6,445 bases of DNA from Thermoprotei archaeon (GCA_015661745.1 DQVL01000115.1:1-6445); one strand, 5' to 3'. Positions 1 through 6,059 are shown, counted from the stretch's first letter. Numbers and translations are program-made. The notes: generated from the letters alone by a model not told the origin.

Positions 1-567
1 ATGCCTGAACATTATCCTAGTATTTGTCGCTCCCAAGGATTTAGCAGCCTCTACAAATAATGTCTCCTTTAAACTGAGTACATGTCCACGGACCATCCTG
101 AAATATGTAGGTATATATACAACTGATATAGCGAATGCAGCGTTATAGATTCCTGGTCCAAGTACCGATGCAACAGCAATAGCTAGTATCAAACCGGGAA
201 ATGCATATATACTATCCATAATTACAGATAAGATTCTATCTATATAACCCCCGAAATACCCTGAAATCAATCCCAGTGGGACCCCTATAAGCATCGATAC
301 CGCTGCAGAGACGGCTATAACACCCATTATAGTTCTTGCACCATATATCAATCTACTCAATACATCCCTCCCTAGACTATCCGTCCCAAAAATATATTTA
401 TCTGAAGGTGGTTGGACTGGGGGCCCCACAATATCGATTGGATTATAGGGAGAGATTAACTCTGCAAATAGAGCCATAAATACAAATATTAGGACTATGG
501 CGAGACCAACTATAACTAGATATCCATCGACACCATATCTCCCTATCCTACTAATTATATTAGTCAT
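1..567 (-). CDS. dppC: DppC-family ABC importer permease, 5' part only (runs off the left edge)
   Basis: This is the inner-membrane permease subunit that pairs with DppB to form the channel of a peptide/oligosaccharide ABC importer. I translated 189 residues with no stop from an ATG at 567 down to position 1. It shows the DppC layout: a first membrane helix at about residues 17-38 followed by the SPYNP segment, then the FGTDSLGRDVLSR signature (60-72), further helices at about 79-103 and 117-137, and the start of the cytoplasmic EAA loop (EAAKSLGA, 173-180) that docks to the ATPase. The gene is cut just after this loop; roughly 90-100 residues should follow. The start is supported by a strong Shine-Dalgarno, GAGGTGAT (570-577 region), whose first bases overlap the TGA stop of dppB only 9 bp upstream, so the two permeases are translationally linked. 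Substrate cannot be told from the permease. Confidence 0.93.
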   Translation of the reverse strand, partial: MTNIISRIGRYGVDGYLVIVGLAIVLIFVFMALFAELISPYNPIDIVGPPVQPPSDKYIFGTDSLGRDVLSRLIYGARTIMGVIAVSAAVSMLIGVPLGLISGYFGGYIDRILSVIMDSIYAFPGLILAIAVASVLGPGIYNAAFAISVVYIPTYFRMVRGHVLSLKETLFVEAAKSLGATNTRIMFRH

Positions 568-576
568 TAAATCACC

Positions 577-1590
577 TCAATATCTAATTCTAGGGTCTAC
601 ATAGGCATATATTATATCTACGATTAAACTGATCAGGGCTACAAATACGGCATATATCGTTATTATACCCTGTACAGTGGTGAAGTCCCTATATAAAATT
701 CTCTCCATCAATAGCGTCCCAATACCTGGCCAGCTGAATGTAGTCTCGGTTAATACAGCACCAGCCAATAACAGGGAGAATTGGAGACCCATCATAGTAA
801 TTAGAGGGATAAGAGCATTTTTTAATGCATGTCTAAATAGGATATCCCTCTCCCTAATCCCCCTAGACCTTAAGCTCCTAATATAATCGGTGGATAAAAC
901 CTCTATCAGACTAGATCTTACAAGCCTTACATATACACCTGACAATACTATCCCCAGTGTTAGGGATGGAAGGATTAAATATCTAATACTACTGATTAAA
1001 GCTGGAAAGTTTAGGGTCACTATAGAATCTATAATATATAGTCCCGTTATCCTCTCAGGTGTTAATAGAGGGTCTATCCTCCCACCCACAGGGAGTATTC
1101 TAAGGATTACACCGAATATATACTGGAAAACTAGACCTATGAGTGGTATGAATAGGGTATATGCCACAATACTTTGAATCCTAACTGTTGTATCCGTCTT
1201 TGAATAGGGTTTTACACCCCCTAAAATACCTAGGGAGATCCCGATTAAAACACTTATTATAAAGCCTCCTATAGTCAACTCTATAGTGGCTGGGAAATGA
1301 TCTGCAATCTCATTTATTACAGGTCTCCTTCCAAAGACAAGTGAATTACCTAGGTTACCCGTTAATACATTTGTAATATATTCAATATATTGCTGATGTA
1401 AAGGCCTATTCAACCCAAGCTGCTCGGTAATCCTCTGTATATCCTCATCAGTAGCTTTGACGCCTAAGGAGGCTAAGACGGGGTTTCCAGGTAGGACACG
1501 CATTATTATAAAGACTAATGTTAGGAGGATAAAAATTGTGGGTATAGTGATTAGAAGCCTCGATATAATATATATCTTAAGAGAGGTCAT
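577..1590 (-). CDS. dppB: DppB-family ABC importer permease
   Basis: Complete 337-residue permease of the dipeptide/oligopeptide (Dpp/Opp) ABC importer class, which in archaea also includes sugar importers. Visible features in order: the characteristic N-terminal helix (about 8-30) ending in RVLPGNP, a periplasm-facing loop with LGLNRPLHQQY (58-68), helices at about 102-124, 139-163, 202-224, 258-282 and 307-330, the EAA loop at about 235-260 (DYIRSLRSRGI then FRHALKNAL) that contacts the ATPase, the TFSWPGIG motif (284-291) and the usual DPRIRY C-terminus. Length and both termini match the family. The ATG at 1590 fits the normal N-terminus, but no Shine-Dalgarno is visible on this strand in the 31-bp gap after the binding-protein gene. 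It is the second gene of the operon, followed after 9 bp by dppC. Confidence 0.96.
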   Translation of the reverse strand: MTSLKIYIISRLLITIPTIFILLTLVFIIMRVLPGNPVLASLGVKATDEDIQRITEQLGLNRPLHQQYIEYITNVLTGNLGNSLVFGRRPVINEIADHFPATIELTIGGFIISVLIGISLGILGGVKPYSKTDTTVRIQSIVAYTLFIPLIGLVFQYIFGVILRILPVGGRIDPLLTPERITGLYIIDSIVTLNFPALISSIRYLILPSLTLGIVLSGVYVRLVRSSLIEVLSTDYIRSLRSRGIRERDILFRHALKNALIPLITMMGLQFSLLLAGAVLTETTFSWPGIGTLLMERILYRDFTTVQGIITIYAVFVALISLIVDIIYAYVDPRIRY

Positions 1591-1621
1591 TATTGATTAT
1601 ATAAAAAGGAGGGATTAAAAT
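1591..1621 (-). promoter_or_regulatory. Binding-protein/permease intergenic gap with T-tract
   Basis: The 31 bp between the binding-protein stop and the dppB ATG read on the minus strand as a C-rich patch followed by TTTTTATATAA (about 1600-1610). An oligo-T run is the known intrinsic termination signal for archaeal RNA polymerase, so this may allow partial termination that keeps binding-protein mRNA in excess over permease mRNA, which is usual for such operons. It also resembles a TATA box, but lies only about 11 bp from the ATG, too close to start a transcript upstream of dppB. Function is inference. Confidence 0.35.
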
Positions 1622-3283
1622 TTATTCTTTGATTCTCCTTAGGAGCCTAGGTGAAATCACTGGTATAGCCATCAAGACCATCAATATACTCTGCTGCATA
1701 GAGCCTTCTTCCTCCTTGTAGATAACCCAGTATCTCAATAGCATCAACTGATCTACGACGATGCCCTTAACACTCTTCTTAGCAACCAGGAATAACTTAC
1801 CCTGTAGAATAGGAACTATTGGTGCATCCTCGGCCAGTTTATCCTGTACCAGCTGATACAACCGTGATCTCTCATTCCGATCAGTACTCTTCTGGGCGTC
1901 ATCTAGCCATTTATCCATCTGGGGATCACTATATGGATTACCTAACCATCTATTAGAGCCTGTATGTAGGAATGGATATAGGAAGTTATCTGGATCTAGA
2001 TAGTCGGGATACCATCCATAAAGTGTCACAGCTAATTCCTCGTTCCTAGTCCTCTCTAGATATGTAGACCATTCTAGGCCTTGAGCAGAAACCTCAACTA
2101 GACCTGTTCTCTCCCATTGATCCTTGATTAAAGCGGCTAAATCAGCCTCTGTAGTTCCATAGTGTGAAGTTGTATACCATAGTGTGATCCTTAACTTATT
2201 CTCTTCACTATATCCAGCCTCTCTTAATAGCTGCTTAGCTAGATCAAGGTTTCCATCACCATATTTATCCTTAAATATATCTTCATGGCTCCACATTCCA
2301 TTAGGTACTAGACTATAGAGGGGATCCATCATACCAAGGAATACAGTATCAGCCAATTCACTCCTATCTAAAGCAGCTGCAAGAGCTTTCCTAACCCTCA
2401 CATCATCAAATGGTTCAATATTGGTATTGAAAACTATGTATCTGATGAAGGAGCCTGCCCCCTCAATAACTTGGAAGTTTGGATTCTCCTTTAGACTATT
2501 GATATCCGCTGGATCCAAAGTTCTCCATGCAATATCTATCTCACCACCTTCTAGAGCTAGTCTAAGAGATGAAGAGTCCTTATAAAACTTTATGATGATT
2601 CTCTTAGTCTTTGGAGGCTCACCATAATAGTTTGGATTAGCCTCTAATACTAAACTCTGATCCCTAACCCATTGAGTAATCATATAACGGCCTACACTCC
2701 CCGCAGTATTATCAGGTGTTATCTCATCCATTGGATATGCATCTGGATCAACAGGGAAGTATGTGGGTACCGCAAGAACCGATTGATAGAATGATACAGG
2801 TGCCTTTAGAGTTATTTTAAGTGTATATTCATCCACAACCTCAACTGAATCGATGAAGTCTAGAACGAACCAAGATGGATCACCCTGTATCGTAGCTACT
2901 CTATCTATACTATACTTCATTATTTCAGCTGTGACTTCCTTACCATTTGGGAATTTAACTCCCCTCTTCAAGTTTAAAATATATACTTTCCCATTTTCCT
3001 GGACTTCATAGCTACTTATAATACCTTCAACCAGCTTTAGGGTTCCAGGCTCATAGACAAAGGGTCCCTCCCCAACATTTATCAATACCTCCCATGTAAA
3101 GAAGTCATATGCATTAGCAGGATCCAAGTCTGAAATCCTATCTGTAGTTCCAATCACTATCGTATCTGGAAATTGAGGCCCTCTAGGCATAAATAAGAAT
3201 AACGCGACGACGGCCACAACTATAATTGCTGCCAGTATTAATGCAATAGTTACTCTAGATACTCCAGACGACCCCCTCAACAT
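1622..3283 (-). CDS. Family 5 extracellular solute-binding protein of a Dpp/Opp-type ABC importer
   Basis: 553-residue substrate-capturing protein (SBP_bac_5 family), acting outside the membrane and handing ligand to DppB/DppC. A single N-terminal hydrophobic segment (about 12-32) follows a short basic/Gly-Ser stretch, MLRGSSGVSR. There is no cysteine anywhere, so it is not a lipoprotein; the segment is either an uncleaved anchor or, given R-G before the hydrophobic run, perhaps a class III (pilin-like) signal peptide as in crenarchaeal sugar-binding proteins. Family landmarks include LKRGVKFPNGKEVTAE (105-120), IEPFDDVRVRKALAAALDR (289-307), GWYPDYLDPDNFLYPFLHTG (423-442) and APIVPIL (487-493). 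The normal fold appears to end near YKEEE (522-526); a further 27 residues with a short hydrophobic patch (532-543) and a basic end are unusual. First gene of the operon, with its own promoter. Peptide or oligosaccharide ligands are both possible. Confidence 0.93.
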   Translation of the reverse strand: MLRGSSGVSRVTIALILAAIIVVAVVALFLFMPRGPQFPDTIVIGTTDRISDLDPANAYDFFTWEVLINVGEGPFVYEPGTLKLVEGIISSYEVQENGKVYILNLKRGVKFPNGKEVTAEIMKYSIDRVATIQGDPSWFVLDFIDSVEVVDEYTLKITLKAPVSFYQSVLAVPTYFPVDPDAYPMDEITPDNTAGSVGRYMITQWVRDQSLVLEANPNYYGEPPKTKRIIIKFYKDSSSLRLALEGGEIDIAWRTLDPADINSLKENPNFQVIEGAGSFIRYIVFNTNIEPFDDVRVRKALAAALDRSELADTVFLGMMDPLYSLVPNGMWSHEDIFKDKYGDGNLDLAKQLLREAGYSEENKLRITLWYTTSHYGTTEADLAALIKDQWERTGLVEVSAQGLEWSTYLERTRNEELAVTLYGWYPDYLDPDNFLYPFLHTGSNRWLGNPYSDPQMDKWLDDAQKSTDRNERSRLYQLVQDKLAEDAPIVPILQGKLFLVAKKSVKGIVVDQLMLLRYWVIYKEEEGSMQQSILMVLMAIPVISPRLLRRIKE

Positions 3284-3300
3284 TTAAACAACACCAAATA

Positions 3301-3320
3301 AATAATATATGTTAAAAATT
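3301..3320 (-). promoter_or_regulatory. Promoter of the ABC importer operon
   Basis: Read on the minus strand this stretch is AATTTTTAACATATATTATT. The TATA-like core centres about 23-32 bp upstream of the ATG at 3283. Since archaeal transcription starts about 25 bp below the TATA centre, the message would be leaderless or carry only a few leader bases. A GGTG at 3292-3295, eight bases before the ATG, could act as a weak Shine-Dalgarno if the leader is long enough to contain it. Exact TATA position is uncertain. Confidence 0.5.
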
Positions 3321-3495
3321 GTTAATTTAAGGTTGTCAGAATGCAAACCGATAAAACTCTCTTCCCCACCTTTTTCACATCAGTCCAAATACCCTTTCCT
3401 AAATAGGAATTAAATATTCATTACTCCGAAAATATAGATCATTTAATCAAATAACATGATCCTCTAAACTCTTTAGACATCCCTATATGACACTG
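3321..3495. other. AT-rich intergenic stretch, no gene seen
   Basis: Between the operon promoter and the right end of the hairpin-bracketed element I find no convincing open frame, tRNA or structured RNA on either strand; G+C is only about 28% by hand count. The only symmetry is TTCCTA-AA-TAGGAA at 3396-3409, two perfect 6-bp arms about 115 bp upstream of the operon start. It could be a regulator site but there is no independent support for this. Confidence 0.5.
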
Positions 3496-3501
3496 TGAAC
3501 C

Positions 3502-3523
3502 ACCCCATCTTGATGGATGGGGT
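3502..3523 (-). repeat. Right-end hairpin of the element
   Basis: Perfect 8-bp inverted repeat ACCCCATC / GATGGGGT around a 6-nt loop, lying just after the TAA that closes the minus-strand open frame and just before GGTTCA. Position and shape fit the right-end palindrome of an IS200/IS605 element and, in RNA form, the terminal stem of a guide RNA scaffold. An overlapping alternative pairing is possible because ATGGG (3528-3532) can also pair with the CCCAT arm. Confidence 0.6.
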
Positions 3524-3721
3524 TTATCCCATTCCATGCTGGCTTCCCACCAATACTTCATCTGGGGATTTCACAGCCTCTACATCCCAACACCTCTCGT
3601 TAAGGCATGGGCTACTCAAATCATATTTCTCAGTGGGAACATCCCAGAAAATTCTATGTTTACAGGAAAATTTGAAACCATCGCCTACAACCCACCCGCC
3701 TCCCCTTAGGTATCCCCATGC
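3524..3721 (-). pseudogene. Possible decayed tnpB 3' end (65 open codons), or non-coding scaffold
   Basis: On the minus strand a frame stays open for 65 codons from an in-frame TAG at 3722-3724 to a TAA at 3524-3526, exactly between the two hairpins. It has no good start codon near its beginning. The translation starts AWGYLRGGGW, includes FKFSC, PCLNERC and WDVEAV, and ends in VGSQHGMG. It lacks the RuvC and zinc-ribbon motifs of TnpB, but a short tail ending Val-Gly-Ser next to the right-end hairpin is the sort of ending I associate with archaeal TnpB proteins. In that family the 3' end of tnpB doubles as guide-RNA sequence, so the frame may be kept by RNA structure and not by protein function. 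Treat protein origin as a guess. Confidence 0.3.
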
Positions 3722-3733
3722 CTACGCATGGGG
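3714..3733 (-). repeat. Left-end hairpin of the element
   Basis: Perfect 8-bp inverted repeat CCCCATGC / GCATGGGG with a 4-nt loop, lying 13 bp beyond the oligo-T terminator of aor. It resembles the right-end hairpin in its first seven bases (ACCCCAT on the minus strand), as expected when one transposase recognises both ends. It is on the downstream side of aor, so it could instead be a stem reinforcing aor termination, but the T-tracts come before it, which argues against that. Confidence 0.55.
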
Positions 3734-3746
3734 TCTTGCAAACAAC

Positions 3747-3760
3747 AAAAAGGATAAAAA
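3747..3760 (-). terminator. Oligo-T terminator of aor
   Basis: Ten bases past the TAA stop of aor the minus strand carries two T5 runs (3756-3760 and 3747-3751) separated by ATCC. Runs of T in the non-template strand are the intrinsic termination signal of archaeal RNA polymerase and need no hairpin. This would isolate aor from the downstream element and importer operon. Confidence 0.55.
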
Positions 3761-3770
3761 GGGTATTGGG

Positions 3771-5651
3771 TTATGATATGATGTACTTAAACTCCTCTAG
3801 ACCAAGCCTATCAAGTGTATCTGGCAATGGCTTACCATCACTCCATCCACGTATATCATAATATATAGGTAGATACTTCTCAAGAGCCTCCTTAGAAGTC
3901 TTACCCTTGGCAGGTCCATCAGGGAGTGAAACCTCTACAAGCCTCTTAGGAAGTCTATCTTGATATCCATATCCCTCTCTAACAGCGAAGAGCCTCTCAA
4001 GATTATATATTCTCTCCCCGGTTTCAAGTAGCTCCTGAACAGTGTAGTCCTCCCATCCCAATCCAGTCTTCATAAGACCTATATAATCTTCTGGACCAGT
4101 AGAGAATGTATTGAATTTACATACTATAACTGAATCTATAAAGGCGAAGTAATCCTGCTGCATCTTAACAAGTTCAACCTTCTCCTCATCAACACCTAAT
4201 GGATCAAACTTCTTAGGTACACCCAATACATCAAAGCTTACAGAGTATGCCCTTAGATGGCATCCACCTCTATTACTAGTTGCATATGAGAGTGACATAC
4301 TATTTATTCCCCTAGGGTCATATGCAGGGAGCTCCATACCCCTAACATGTACAGCTGCATCTGGATATCCAAAGTATTCAGCTAATCTCTTAGCACCTTC
4401 AGCGACATAATCTCCAATCCTATTTCTATATGCAGTCATCCATATAAGCTGGAGGAGGGCATGTGCATTACCCCATGTAGGATTGACATCCTTAGCTAAT
4501 TCAATTAACTCTCTAGCCTTATCCTCAGGCAGCTCACCCTTCAACGCCCTCTCATAAAGCTCCATCAGCGTACCTACAGTAGCTCCAAAACTTATTGTAT
4601 CGAAGCCCATATCATTCATTAGATAGTTAGCCTTTACCAATGCAGCTAAGTCACTGATCATCGTAGAGCCTCCATTAGCCCATATAGTCTCGTACTCAGG
4701 TCCCTCACTCAATGGGGTCATGAACGGCCCCTCCTCAACCTCAGATACTCTACTACATAGGATTACACAGCCCCAACAACCCTTCCTAGCCTTTAAATAT
4801 GTATCAGCGAGTTTCTCACCACTAATTTCATATGCATCATCGAATGTACCTTGCTGCCAATTCTTGGTTGGGAAGGCTCCATGCTCATTTATAATATTTA
4901 CCAATACAGCTGTACCAAACTGATATAACGCCTTTGAAATATCATGATTCCTTATCTTCTCAATAACCTTCTTAGCCTCATCGAAGAAGCCCTTCCTATC
5001 ATAGAGTTCTTCAGTAGGCTTCCTATTTCCATATGCCCATATAGCCTTTACACCTTTAGAGGCTATTACAGAGGCTAATCCAGTTCTTCCAGCGGCTCTA
5101 TACTTATCATTCATGACAGCCGATATCCTAGATAGATTCTCAGCCGCTGGGCCAACGGATAATATACTTCCTATCGACTCATCATGGATCCCCATCTCAT
5201 CCCTAATAATCTTCTCTGTATGGAATACACCCTTCCCCCAAAGCTTCTTAGCATCATGGAACTTGACCTCCCCATTAACAATGCTTATCCATACTGGTTC
5301 CTCACTCTTCCCCTCAAGGACTATACCGTCATAGCCCGAGAATCTAAGCCAAGGCCCAAACTGCCCACCACTATTTGCATCACCCAATATACCTGTCAAG
5401 GGGCTCTTTGCAACTACATGGTATCTACCACTCTCTACAGAGGCTGTCCCAACCAAGGGTCCAGTCAATATATAGACTTTATTATCAGGTCCAAATGGAT
5501 CGGCTCCTTTAGGGATCTCCTTCAATGCTAGATAGGCGCCTAAACCCCTACCCCCTACATACCTCCTTATAATCCCTCCATTAAGCTCATCAACCTTGGT
5601 GGAGAGGTTGGTTAGGTCAACCCTTAAAAGCTTAAACCTCAAGTTAGCCAC
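3771..5651 (-). CDS. aor: Aldehyde ferredoxin oxidoreductase (tungsten/pterin enzyme)
   Basis: 626 residues, against about 605 for the Pyrococcus furiosus enzyme. The family oxidises aldehydes to carboxylic acids in the cytoplasm, passing two electrons to ferredoxin, with a tungsten bis-pterin and one [4Fe-4S] cluster. The N-terminal domain (about 5-208) carries SGRYHVVAKSPLTG (74-87) and NSGGQFGPWLRFSGYDG (93-109), the segments that wrap the cofactor; R76 and N93 sit where pterin-contacting residues do in the Pyrococcus enzyme. Cluster ligands are C292, C295, C299 (C-x2-C-x3-C) and C511. The pterin motifs appear as NDMGFD (346-351) and D506-SVIV-C511. EGPEYE (316-321) and NRGGCH with H465 match the substrate-pocket residues. 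The NRGGCH segment is AOR-like and not formaldehyde-oxidoreductase-like, so broad aldehyde use is likely. The start is GTG, placed by the promoter about 25 bp upstream; TTG three codons in, behind GGGGTGG, is an alternative. The MoaD-like gene lies 129 bp upstream on the same strand. Confidence 0.96.
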   Translation of the reverse strand: MANLRFKLLRVDLTNLSTKVDELNGGIIRRYVGGRGLGAYLALKEIPKGADPFGPDNKVYILTGPLVGTASVESGRYHVVAKSPLTGILGDANSGGQFGPWLRFSGYDGIVLEGKSEEPVWISIVNGEVKFHDAKKLWGKGVFHTEKIIRDEMGIHDESIGSILSVGPAAENLSRISAVMNDKYRAAGRTGLASVIASKGVKAIWAYGNRKPTEELYDRKGFFDEAKKVIEKIRNHDISKALYQFGTAVLVNIINEHGAFPTKNWQQGTFDDAYEISGEKLADTYLKARKGCWGCVILCSRVSEVEEGPFMTPLSEGPEYETIWANGGSTMISDLAALVKANYLMNDMGFDTISFGATVGTLMELYERALKGELPEDKARELIELAKDVNPTWGNAHALLQLIWMTAYRNRIGDYVAEGAKRLAEYFGYPDAAVHVRGMELPAYDPRGINSMSLSYATSNRGGCHLRAYSVSFDVLGVPKKFDPLGVDEEKVELVKMQQDYFAFIDSVIVCKFNTFSTGPEDYIGLMKTGLGWEDYTVQELLETGERIYNLERLFAVREGYGYQDRLPKRLVEVSLPDGPAKGKTSKEALEKYLPIYYDIRGWSDGKPLPDTLDRLGLEEFKYIIS

Positions 5652-5668
5652 CCCAGAAAATATCTAGA

Positions 5669-5680
5669 TGTATATAATAA
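5669..5680 (-). promoter_or_regulatory. TATA box of aor, implying a leaderless GTG start
   Basis: The minus strand reads TTATTATATACA here, centred about 24-26 bp upstream of the GTG at 5651. That spacing puts the transcription start on or next to the start codon, which is common for first genes in crenarchaea and explains the lack of a normally spaced Shine-Dalgarno before GTG. An 8-bp palindrome ATCTAGAT (5662-5669) lies directly between the box and the gene. Confidence 0.6.
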
Positions 5681-5691
5681 TCGCTATTTAG

Positions 5692-5703
5692 AAATTTAAA
5701 TTT
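5692..5703. promoter_or_regulatory. AT palindrome upstream of the aor TATA box
   Basis: A perfect 12-bp palindrome, AAATTTAAATTT, lies 11 bp upstream of the aor TATA box, in the place where an archaeal activator or the BRE region would be. In AT-rich intergenic DNA such a palindrome can arise by chance, so a regulatory role is only a suggestion. Confidence 0.25.
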
Positions 5704-5753
5704 TTATGATTGGTGAATGGTGTATGGGGGAGAGACCAAAAGAGGTCGGTTTT

Positions 5754-5772
5754 TTTATAACACTGTTATAAA
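5754..5772. repeat. 19-bp perfect palindrome after moaD
   Basis: TTTATAACA-C-TGTTATAAA, two perfect 9-bp arms about a single central base, begins 8 bp after the moaD stop and ends about 74 bp upstream of the aor TATA box. A one-base centre makes it a better two-fold protein site than an RNA hairpin. On the minus strand it is followed by a run of A, not T, so it is not an ordinary terminator for moaD. No strong T-tract follows moaD, so some read-through into aor is possible. Confidence 0.45.
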
Positions 5773-5780
5773 GTAATCCG

Positions 5781-6059
5781 TTATCCTCCGAAGGGTGATG
5801 AGAAGGTCACTACGTCACCATCATATACTTTTGTGTTAAGCCCCTCAAGATGTTCTATATCACGTCCATTCAATAATATCCTATATAGTGGGTTAAGACC
5901 CCCCTCAACATATATAAGTTTCATAACCTCTGGATGCCTCTCAAAGACTATCTCTAGGAGGGCTGAGATAGGTATAGGTGTATCTAAATAAATTATCTCC
6001 TCATATAACCCTGAAGCCCTATACACAAGCCCCAAATATCTAATTCTAATCGGCATCAC
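5781..6059 (-). CDS. moaD: MoaD/ThiS-family sulfur carrier protein
   Basis: 92-residue ubiquitin-like beta-grasp protein. The C-terminal third, LLNGRDIEHLEGLNTKVYDG (62-81) followed by DVVTF and ending SPFGG, is the family pattern: the terminal Gly-Gly is adenylated by a MoeB/E1-like enzyme and converted to a thiocarboxylate. In molybdopterin synthase this sulfur is placed on the pterin to make the dithiolene that binds tungsten or molybdenum. Its position just upstream of aor on the same strand suggests it serves cofactor supply for that enzyme; no MoaE or MoeB is in the window. A role as a SAMP-type protein modifier or in tRNA thiolation is also possible for archaeal members. The first codon is GTG at 6059 followed at once by ATG at 6056; either could be used, since the TATA box predicts transcription starting right there and no Shine-Dalgarno is present. 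Confidence 0.9.
   Translation of the reverse strand: MMPIRIRYLGLVYRASGLYEEIIYLDTPIPISALLEIVFERHPEVMKLIYVEGGLNPLYRILLNGRDIEHLEGLNTKVYDGDVVTFSSPFGG

Larger units (their letters stand above)
3496..3733 (-). mobile_element. Probable small IS200/IS605-type element or remnant (PATE/MITE-like)
   Basis: A roughly 238-bp segment bracketed by two similar perfect hairpins. On the minus strand the left one is ACCCCATGC-GTAG-GCATGGGG (3714-3733 core, 8-bp stem, 4-nt loop) and the right one ACCCCATC-CATCAA-GATGGGGT (3502-3523, 8-bp stem, 6-nt loop). Both begin ACCCCAT. Subterminal hairpins at each end are the recognition sites of the Y1 HUH transposase (TnpA) of IS200/IS605 elements. The run GGGAAGCC (about 3542-3549), then hairpin, then GGTTCA (3496-3501) resembles the right ends of archaeal tnpB-bearing elements as I remember them. 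No tnpA and no full tnpB is present, so it would depend on enzymes elsewhere or be dead. G+C is about 49%, well above its flanks. The right boundary is proposed at TTCA (3496-3499); the left boundary is unknown. No target duplication is expected for this family. It sits between the aor terminator and the importer operon. Confidence 0.5.

Noticed and set aside
677..1177. Two plus-strand open frames (677-886 and 890-1177)
   Set aside because: They lie wholly antisense to dppB, which has a complete, unmistakable family sequence.
3284..3770. Possible tRNA, CRISPR leader or repeat array in the largest intergenic gap
   Set aside because: No cloverleaf, no GTTCRAnnC-type T-loop and no regularly spaced repeats; the only repeated strings are the hairpin arms.
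3495..3776. 93-codon plus-strand open frame starting MNHPILMDG across the hairpin-bracketed segment
   Set aside because: It crosses both hairpins, has low-complexity Pro/Ser/Thr-rich composition, and is antisense to the element's own frame. Such frames commonly appear opposite tnpB right ends. No family resemblance.
4720..5531. Three plus-strand open frames (4720-4923, 5113-5334, 5184-5531)
   Set aside because: All are antisense to the conserved oxidoreductase gene, and the last two overlap each other.
5734..5754. GACC-N6-GGTC followed by T7 on the plus strand, resembling a bacterial terminator
   Set aside because: Only a 4-bp stem, and no plus-strand gene ends there.
5707..5772. Plus-strand mini-frame of about 21 codons (MIGEWCMGERP...) in the moaD-aor spacer
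   Set aside because: It is too short, has no Shine-Dalgarno or TATA box at the right distance, and ends inside the palindrome; no support for translation.
5795..5801. GTGATGA, a C-box match for a C/D box guide RNA
   Set aside because: No CTGA D box at a suitable distance and it lies inside moaD.
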